Source: Pseudomonadota bacterium (GTDB lineage: Bacteria > Pseudomonadota > Alphaproteobacteria > Micropepsales > Micropepsaceae). Taken from it: 10,817 nucleotides of DNA. The notes beneath the pieces were generated by a model. The model saw only the letters and a list, made by a program, of their open reading frames with translations, ran no database searches and was not told the DNA's origin. Both the position numbers and the translations under genes were made by a program. The stretch is from NCBI GenBank assembly GCA_021817355.1, contig JAKAVI010000283.1, positions 1 to 10,817 on the forward strand, given 5' to 3'. Within the stretch, counting starts at the first letter, position 1; each line of letters opens with the position of its first letter. Below are positions 6,485 through 10,817 of the stretch, piece by piece.

Positions 6485-6972
6485 GCCTTCTGATCCGTCC
6501 TGCCAGGCCTGAGGATGGGGCCCTCGTTTTTGCTTTCATCCGTGAACTTGCCGAATATGAACGCATGGCCGGCGAGGTGAGCGCGAGGCAGGAGGAGATC
6601 GCGGCGGCGTTGTTCGCCCCGGCGCCGCGGGTGTTTTGCCTCCTTGCCGAATGGCACGGTGAGGCCGCCGGTTTTGCTCTCTGGTTCTATAGTTTTTCCA
6701 CATTCAAGGGCCGCCACGGCATCTATCTCGAGGACCTTTTTGTGCGTTCGCATCTGCGTGGCCGGGGTATCGGCAAGGCGCTCCTTGTCGAGCTCGCAAG
6801 GCGGGCCGTGGTCGAAGGCTGCGCCCGCCTCGAATGGAGCGTTCTTGCCTGGAACAGTCCCTCCATCGCCTTTTATGAAGGACTGGGTGCCAGGCGGCAG
6901 GATGGCTGGCACACTTACCGGCTCAGCGACGCGGCCCTCCGCCAGCTGGCAGGCTCGGGGTCCGAGCCATGA
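6481..6972 (+). CDS. GNAT-family N-acetyltransferase
   Basis: The 163-residue protein is a single GNAT domain. It begins [25 protein letters not shown], has [21 protein letters not shown] (82-102) with the acetyl-CoA pyrophosphate loop RGRGIG (93-98), and ends with [17 protein letters not shown], carrying the usual N125 and Y132. The pattern YLEDLFV, with ELAEYE near the start, resembles the diamine/spermidine acetyltransferase-like branch, but the acceptor substrate cannot be assigned. It starts at GTG overlapping the thyA stop, and its own stop overlaps the folA ATG (ATGA). It is therefore locked into the thyA-folA operon even though no folate role is known for it. Confidence 0.92.
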   Translation: MSLLIRPARPEDGALVFAFIRELAEYERMAGEVSARQEEIAAALFAPAPRVFCLLAEWHGEAAGFALWFYSFSTFKGRHGIYLEDLFVRSHLRGRGIGKALLVELARRAVVEGCARLEWSVLAWNSPSIAFYEGLGARRQDGWHTYRLSDAALRQLAGSGSEP

Positions 6973-7496
6973 GCGCGGCCGCCCCCCAGATCGTTCTCAT
7001 CGTGGCGCGGGCGCGCAATGGCGTCATTGGCAAGGACAATCATCTGCCCTGGCGCATTCCCGAGGATATGCGCCGGTTCAAGGCGCTAACCCTGGGTAAG
7101 CCTGTCATCATGGGGCGCAAGACTTTTGACTCCCTGCCGCAAAAGCCCTTGGCCGGCCGCACCAACATCGTTCTCAGTCATACGCTGATCTCGCGCGATC
7201 CGGCGGTGCTGGTGGCGGACACGCCGCGGCGGGCGCTGGAGCTGGCGCGGGCTGAGGCTCCCAAGGAGATTGCGATCATCGGTGGGGCAGAGGTCTATGG
7301 GGCATTCCTACCTTTGGCACAGCGCATCGAATTGACGCAGATCGATGCCGATGTGGCGGGCGACACCATCATGCCCGCCTTTGACGCGGAGAGCTGGCGC
7401 GAGAGCGCGCGCGCCGAACATGTCAGCCCCGATGGACTGAACTACGCCTTTGTCACCTTGGTGCGCGCTCGCCGCAGCTCTTGCCTTCAGCCCTGA
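6969..7496 (+). CDS. folA: Dihydrofolate reductase
   Basis: The enzyme reduces dihydrofolate to tetrahydrofolate with NADPH, regenerating the cofactor consumed by ThyA two genes upstream, and is the target of trimethoprim. The 175-residue protein shows ARARNGVIGKDNHLPWRIPEDM (13-34) with D33 in the position of the catalytic Asp27 of Escherichia coli, KPVIMGRKTFDSL (44-56) at the NADPH site, NIVLS (66-70), and IIGGAEVY (103-110) with the adjacent glycines. The N-terminus (MSAAAPQ) and the tail RARRSSCLQP are somewhat longer than usual. Its ATG overlaps the acetyltransferase stop, so translation is probably coupled. No resistance-type change can be judged without an alignment. Confidence 0.97.
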   Translation: MSAAAPQIVLIVARARNGVIGKDNHLPWRIPEDMRRFKALTLGKPVIMGRKTFDSLPQKPLAGRTNIVLSHTLISRDPAVLVADTPRRALELARAEAPKEIAIIGGAEVYGAFLPLAQRIELTQIDADVAGDTIMPAFDAESWRESARAEHVSPDGLNYAFVTLVRARRSSCLQP

Positions 7497-7534
7497 AGGG
7501 ATTAGCCTGACGGCGAAGGTGGAAGGGGGTGCGC

Positions 7535-8449
7535 ATGAGCATTCGCGAAGTTGCAAGCGGGCTAAAGTTTCCCGAAGGTCCGGTGGCCATGGATGACGGC
7601 TCGGTGATCCTTGTCGAGATCCAGTCGAAGAAGATCACGCAGGTCAAGGCTGACGGCAAGACAAGGACCATCGCGCTCTGCAAGGGCGGTCCGAACGGCG
7701 CGGCCATCGGTCCTGATGGCGCGCTCTATGTCTGCAACAACGGTGAGAATTTCGTCTATCACCGCCGTCAGGGACTGACCATTCCGGGCCATGCCCCGGC
7801 CACCCATCAGGGCGGCTGGATCGAGCGCGTCGATTTGTCGACCGGAAAGGTCGAACGGCTCTATAGCGACTGCGACGGTGTCCCTTTGACCGCGCCCAAT
7901 GACATTGTCTTCGATACCACCGGCGGCTTCTGGTTCACTGATCATGGTACGACAACCGCCGAATACCGTACCCACGGCGCGCTCTATTATGCGCGCGCCG
8001 ACGGCAGCAAGATCACCCGGGTACTGCGCGAACTGGTCACGCCCAATGGTGTCGGTCTCTCCCCGGATGGAAAAAATGTCTATTACGCAGAGACCTTCAC
8101 CGGTCGGCTCTACAGGTTGCCGCTGAAAGGGCATGGGCGGCCGCAAAAGGTTGAAGGCTTCACGCCGGGGGTCTTTGTCGGAGCGTTTCCGGGGCTGGCG
8201 TATTTCGATTCGCTGGGCGTGCAGGCCGATGGCGGGGTGTGCTGTGCAACCATCCTGGCTGGAGGCATTACCACGTTCCATCCGGAAACTGGCAAGGCCA
8301 AGCATTTTGCCATCGCCGATCCTCTGGTCACCAATATCTGCTGGGGTGGAAAGGCGATGAAGACCGCCTACATCACCGCCTCGGGCACCGGCAAGCTTCT
8401 GGCAGTGGATTGGCCCAAGCCTGGCTTGCGTCTGGCCTTCAATGCCTGA
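7535..8449 (+). CDS. SMP-30/gluconolactonase/LRE family protein
   Basis: This is a six-bladed beta-propeller sugar-lactonase-type hydrolase of 304 residues. The metal site of the family can be followed: E14 in KFPEGP, N122 in TAPNDIVFD (the substrate-side Asn), N171 in VTPNGVGLSPDGKNVYYAE, and D225 in AYFDSLGVQADGGVCCA. All four appear intact, so an active divalent-metal-dependent lactonase is likely; the sugar is unknown. There is no signal peptide. I take the ATG at 7535 because GGAAGG (7521-7526) lies eight bases ahead; the GTG at 7529 is inside that site. It starts 38 bp after folA in the same direction and could be the fourth gene of that transcript. A terminator-like hairpin follows it. 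Confidence 0.92.
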   Translation: MSIREVASGLKFPEGPVAMDDGSVILVEIQSKKITQVKADGKTRTIALCKGGPNGAAIGPDGALYVCNNGENFVYHRRQGLTIPGHAPATHQGGWIERVDLSTGKVERLYSDCDGVPLTAPNDIVFDTTGGFWFTDHGTTTAEYRTHGALYYARADGSKITRVLRELVTPNGVGLSPDGKNVYYAETFTGRLYRLPLKGHGRPQKVEGFTPGVFVGAFPGLAYFDSLGVQADGGVCCATILAGGITTFHPETGKAKHFAIADPLVTNICWGGKAMKTAYITASGTGKLLAVDWPKPGLRLAFNA

Positions 8450-8470
8450 GACGAGGGGCGAGATCCTGGA

Positions 8471-8495
8471 GCCCGGCTGATGGGCTCAGCCGGGC
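8471..8495 (+). terminator. Terminator-like hairpin between convergent genes
   Basis: GCCCGGCTGA and TCAGCCGGGC form a perfect 10-bp stem around TGGGC, followed by CCTTT. It lies 22 bp after the lactonase-like stop and is GC-rich enough for an intrinsic terminator, although the T-run is short. The stop codon of the convergent MarR gene (8486-8488) is part of its right arm. Confidence 0.65.
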
Positions 8496-8968
8496 CCTTT
8501 GAGCGTGTCGCGCTCGGAGGTTGCGGCCAGCTGCGCCAGCAGGGGCTTGAGCAGCGGGGTGAGGCGCTTTAGCTCGTCGCGATGGATGGCGGAAAGCGCG
8601 GCGAGCTTCTTCTCTCCGGCGAGGGTGAGCACCACGAATATCCGTCGCCGGTCATGGGGATCGCTACGCCGCAACAGATAGCCGCTGGCAACCAGACGGT
8701 CGACAAGACCTACGGCGCTGTGGTGACGGATATTGAGACGTTCGGCCAGATCGCCAACGCTGACATCGGTGCCATCGGCAAAGCCCTTGATGGCAAGCAG
8801 GGCCTGATGCTGGCGCGGCGAAAGGCCGGCAGCCTGCGCCGCAGCCTCGCTGAAGGCGAGGAATTTGGCGAGCAGATAACGAAACTCTGCCAGCAGGCGA
8901 TAGTCGTGCGATGACAGCGCGGTGGAGGACCTTTGACGCGCACGCGAATTTGATCCCCTAGCAGCCAT
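8486..8968 (-). CDS. MarR-family transcriptional regulator
   Basis: The 160-residue protein has the MarR winged helix-turn-helix. Helix AGLSPRQHQALLAIKGFADG comes first, then DVSVGDLAERLNIRHHSAVGLVDRLVASGYLLRRS contains the recognition helix, and SDPHDRRRIFVVLTLAGEKKL is the wing with the family's D-x-x-DRR signature, followed by a dimerisation helix. The N-terminus is short and basic. Members bind palindromic operators as dimers and release DNA on binding a small ligand. The ATG has GGAG seven bases upstream. It converges on the lactonase-like gene and ends inside that gene's terminator hairpin. Targets are unknown; a palindrome at 9023-9046 upstream is one candidate for autoregulation. Confidence 0.93.
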   Translation of the reverse strand: MAARGSNSRARQRSSTALSSHDYRLLAEFRYLLAKFLAFSEAAAQAAGLSPRQHQALLAIKGFADGTDVSVGDLAERLNIRHHSAVGLVDRLVASGYLLRRSDPHDRRRIFVVLTLAGEKKLAALSAIHRDELKRLTPLLKPLLAQLAATSERDTLKGPG

Positions 8969-9022
8969 GCCATGGCTCCCGAGGATCCGCTGGCGCAGAC
9001 TGGCCCGCCAGATCCGGTGCGC

Positions 9023-9046
9023 GTCCCATCGTCAGGGCGATGGGAC
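9023..9046. repeat. Inverted repeat in the marR-mrp gap
   Basis: GTCCCATCG and CGATGGGAC form a perfect 9-bp repeat around TCAGGG in the 144-bp gap between the MarR-family gene and mrp. There is no T-run on either side. Position, 55 bp upstream of the MarR start, suits a MarR operator; it also lies just downstream of mrp and could end or stabilise its message. Confidence 0.45.
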
Positions 9047-9112
9047 CTGATGATGCCCACCCGATGCTGCCCCGCAGCTGACAGACCGGCGGCGCAAGGC
9101 GGGCCATCACAC

Positions 9113-10228
9113 TTATTCCATGACCATCCGTGGCGCCGCGCGCGTGGCGCCCTCAAGGCTGATCGCCACCTTGCGGGCAAGTGCAAGAAATACCTCTGCC
9201 TCAGGGCTTTGCGGCGCATGGGCAACGATAGGGGTGCCGGCGTCTGACAGGGCACGGATCTGCGGTACGAGCGGTATCTCGCCGAGGAAGGGAATCTTGA
9301 GTTCCTCCGCCGTATTTCGTGCACCGCCCTGACCAAAGATATGGCTGGATTGGCCGCAATGCGGGCACAAAAACACACTCATATTTTCGATCAGGCCGAG
9401 GATCGGAACATGGGTTTTCTGGAACATGGCGATGCCGCGGCGGGCATCAATCAGGGCAAGATCCTGGGGCGTCGAGACAATCACGGCGCCTTTCAGCGGT
9501 ACCTGCTGGGCCATTGTCAACTGGGCATCGCCAGTGCCTGGGGGCATGTCTACCACCAGCACATCGAGCGGGGCCCAAACGACATCCCCCAGCATTTGCG
9601 TCAGGGCGCTCTGCACCATCGGGCCGCGCCAGATCATCGCCTGGTCGGGTGGTACGAGAAAGCCTATCGACATCGTCTTGATACCAAATTTGGTGATCGG
9701 CAGCAGCTTCTGTCCTTCGGCCTGGGGCTTGGTGTCGATGGCAAAAAGCCGCGGCAAGGAAGGGCCATAAATGTCGGCATCGAGGAGCCCGACCTTGAGA
9801 CCGAGGCGTGCGAGGGCCAGTGCCAGATTGGCGGCGACAGTGGATTTGCCTACGCCACCCTTGCCGCTTGCCACGGCGATGACGGCAGCAACACCCTCAA
9901 GGCCTGCGCGTGGCGAGGGCTTTGCGCCAGGCGAGGGTTTTGCGGCAGGCGAGGGTTTTGCCGGCGTTGCAGGTCCGTCGCGGTGCGCTGTCAGCACCGC
10001 AGTGACCGAGGTCACGCCGGCAAGGGCGGCGACAGCCTCTTCGCAGGCTTTGCGCAAGGGCTCGGCCTTTTGCCCGCGCGAGGGCGCCACCTCGAGCGCA
10101 AAACCGACATTGGAACCTTTGATGACCAGGCCCTGAATAAGCCCGGCCTCGGTAACGGAGCGGCCGCTGTCCGGATCGCGTACATGGGCGAGGGCGGCGA
10201 GTACTGCATCTTGTGTCGGCTGGGACAT
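9113..10228 (-). CDS. mrp: Mrp/ApbC iron-sulfur cluster carrier P-loop ATPase
   Basis: Mrp proteins (Nbp35/ApbC type) bind an iron-sulfur cluster as dimers and pass it to target enzymes. The 371-residue protein has an N-terminal MIP18-like domain (about 1-82, with DPDSGRSVTEAGLI), then a linker of three KPSP repeats (about 88-108). The SIMIBI ATPase domain follows with the deviant Walker A SGKGGVGKST (121-130), DADIYGPSLPR (150-160), the WRGPMV stretch, VVDMPPGTGD (225-234) and the cluster-binding CPHC (288-291). All key parts are present. GAGG lies nine bases ahead of the ATG at 10228. It is divergent from hflK with 214 bp between the starts. Confidence 0.96.
   Translation of the reverse strand: MSQPTQDAVLAALAHVRDPDSGRSVTEAGLIQGLVIKGSNVGFALEVAPSRGQKAEPLRKACEEAVAALAGVTSVTAVLTAHRDGPATPAKPSPAAKPSPGAKPSPRAGLEGVAAVIAVASGKGGVGKSTVAANLALALARLGLKVGLLDADIYGPSLPRLFAIDTKPQAEGQKLLPITKFGIKTMSIGFLVPPDQAMIWRGPMVQSALTQMLGDVVWAPLDVLVVDMPPGTGDAQLTMAQQVPLKGAVIVSTPQDLALIDARRGIAMFQKTHVPILGLIENMSVFLCPHCGQSSHIFGQGGARNTAEELKIPFLGEIPLVPQIRALSDAGTPIVAHAPQSPEAEVFLALARKVAISLEGATRAAPRMVME
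9912..9965 (-). repeat. Three 18-bp tandem repeats inside mrp
   Basis: Three adjacent copies of an 18-bp unit, GGCGAGGGTTTTGCGGCA with few changes, encode the AKPSP-type linker repeats of Mrp on the minus strand. The unit is a multiple of three, so copy-number changes would lengthen or shorten the linker by six residues without breaking the frame. Confidence 0.85.
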
Positions 10229-10313
10229 GTCTTACGGCCTCGGAAAAAAGCTTGAGGGACGGGGAAGCTCACGGACAGGGCGCGGAGATCTGCGACACCC
10301 GCGGCTGCCAAAT

Positions 10314-10342
10314 TTGCACCGTCGCAACGATGCACATATAAC
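10314..10342 (+). promoter_or_regulatory. Sigma70-like promoter of hflK
   Basis: TTGCAC (10314-10319) is followed after exactly 17 bases by TATAAC (10337-10342), a good match to consensus with only two changed bases in the first box and one in the second. Transcription would start near 10349, leaving a leader of about 94 bases before hflK. That leader contains a 6-bp ACCAAG/CTTGGT inverted repeat (10359-10383). Confidence 0.6.
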
Positions 10343-10442
10343 CGGCGAGCCTCGCGAAACCAAGGAAGAGGCCAAAGCTTGGTACGGCGAATTGCTGCAT
10401 CACAGCCTGCGGCTGAGCTTTCTTCCGCCACCTAGGATCGAC

Positions 10443-10817
10443 ATGCCCTGGACGCAAAATAATGGTGGCTCCTCCGGTGAGCCGGGCGGCCCATGGGGAC
10501 GGGGTTCATCAGGTGGCCCCAAGGGCCCCGGCGGGAATGGCTCAGGAGGTGGACCCCGTGGCAGCAGGCCCCCTGGCAGGCCTCCCGATCTTGACGAATT
10601 GCTGCGCCGTCTGCGCGAAGGCTGGCGTCGCCTGATGCCGGGCGCGGGAGGTGCAATGGGGGCTCCGACCTTTGCCCTTGCAGGCCTTGTTCTTGTTGTG
10701 CTCTGGCTGCTCTCTGGGATTTATTCGGTGGGCGCGGACGAACAAGGCGTGGTGTTGCGCTTTGGCCAATTCGTGGCGCGCACAGCCCCTGGCATCAATT
10801 CACCCCTATTCTCACAG
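10443..10817 (+). CDS. hflK: HflK, FtsH-regulating SPFH membrane protein (N-terminal part)
   Basis: HflK with HflC forms the membrane cage around the FtsH protease. The visible 125 residues match the family: a Gly/Pro-rich cytoplasmic start (1-48), a charged helix PPDLDELLRRLREGWRRLMP (47-66), one transmembrane segment (about 75-95, APTFALAGLVLVVLWLLSGIYSV), and the beginning of the SPFH domain, ADEQGVVLRFGQFV. AGGA lies six bases before the ATG at 10443. The frame is still open at the window edge, so the gene is partial. The last residues (GINSPLFSQ) differ from the HLPYP-like run usually seen after PGI/PGL. In many alphaproteobacteria hflK follows thyA and folA directly; here three genes lie between. 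Confidence 0.93.
   Translation, partial: MPWTQNNGGSSGEPGGPWGRGSSGGPKGPGGNGSGGGPRGSRPPGRPPDLDELLRRLREGWRRLMPGAGGAMGAPTFALAGLVLVVLWLLSGIYSVGADEQGVVLRFGQFVARTAPGINSPLFSQ

Noticed and set aside
7484..7499. CCTTCA/TGAAGG hairpin over the folA stop as a terminator
   Set aside because: The stem is six pairs and no T-run follows; the next gene starts 38 bp later with a good ribosome binding site.
9341..10255. Plus-strand 304-codon open frame
   Set aside because: It is antisense to mrp, whose Walker A and CPHC motifs are unmistakable.

Overview
The window comes from a GC-rich bacterial chromosome, almost certainly an alphaproteobacterium. Three things point there: a circularly permuted, two-piece tmRNA gene, the alphaproteobacterial form of the ClpXP adaptor SspB, and a thyA / dihydrofolate reductase / hflK neighbourhood. 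Genus cannot be read from the sequence. The genes look like ordinary core-genome content. I see no insertion sequence, prophage, CRISPR array or tRNA.

Left part (1-3560), all on the minus strand and read from right to left: sspB with its own sigma70-like promoter, fumC (class II fumarase), a spermidine-synthase-like SAM-dependent protein, a small ribbon-helix-helix protein and a short glutathione S-transferase. fumC and the SAM protein are 3 bp apart, and the SAM and ribbon-helix-helix genes overlap by a GTGA junction. The first four genes therefore probably form an operon. A 333-base stretch without a supportable gene (3561-3893), with a 20-bp perfect palindrome, separates sspB from the next gene.

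Middle part (3894-8449): a plus-strand MFS exporter, then the most notable feature, an ssrA (tmRNA) gene on the minus strand at about 5222-5512. It is permuted: the acceptor piece, with an encoded CCA end and a G3-U70 pair, is transcribed first. A 44-nt spacer follows, then the coding piece, which carries the tag ANDNAMALAA. thyA, a GNAT acetyltransferase and folA follow on the plus strand with overlapping start and stop codons, then an SMP-30/gluconolactonase-like gene. thyA and folA work together, because thymidylate synthase oxidises methylene-tetrahydrofolate to dihydrofolate and dihydrofolate reductase regenerates tetrahydrofolate.

Right part (8450-10817): a terminator-like hairpin, a minus-strand MarR-family regulator, a minus-strand Mrp/ApbC iron-sulfur P-loop ATPase with a repeat-built linker, and divergently the start of hflK, which runs off the window. 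A good promoter (TTGCAC, 17 bp, TATAAC) lies ahead of hflK.

Two protein quality-control components sit about 2 kb apart: tmRNA, which adds the degradation tag, and SspB, which in this family delivers tagged proteins to ClpXP. They are separately transcribed.
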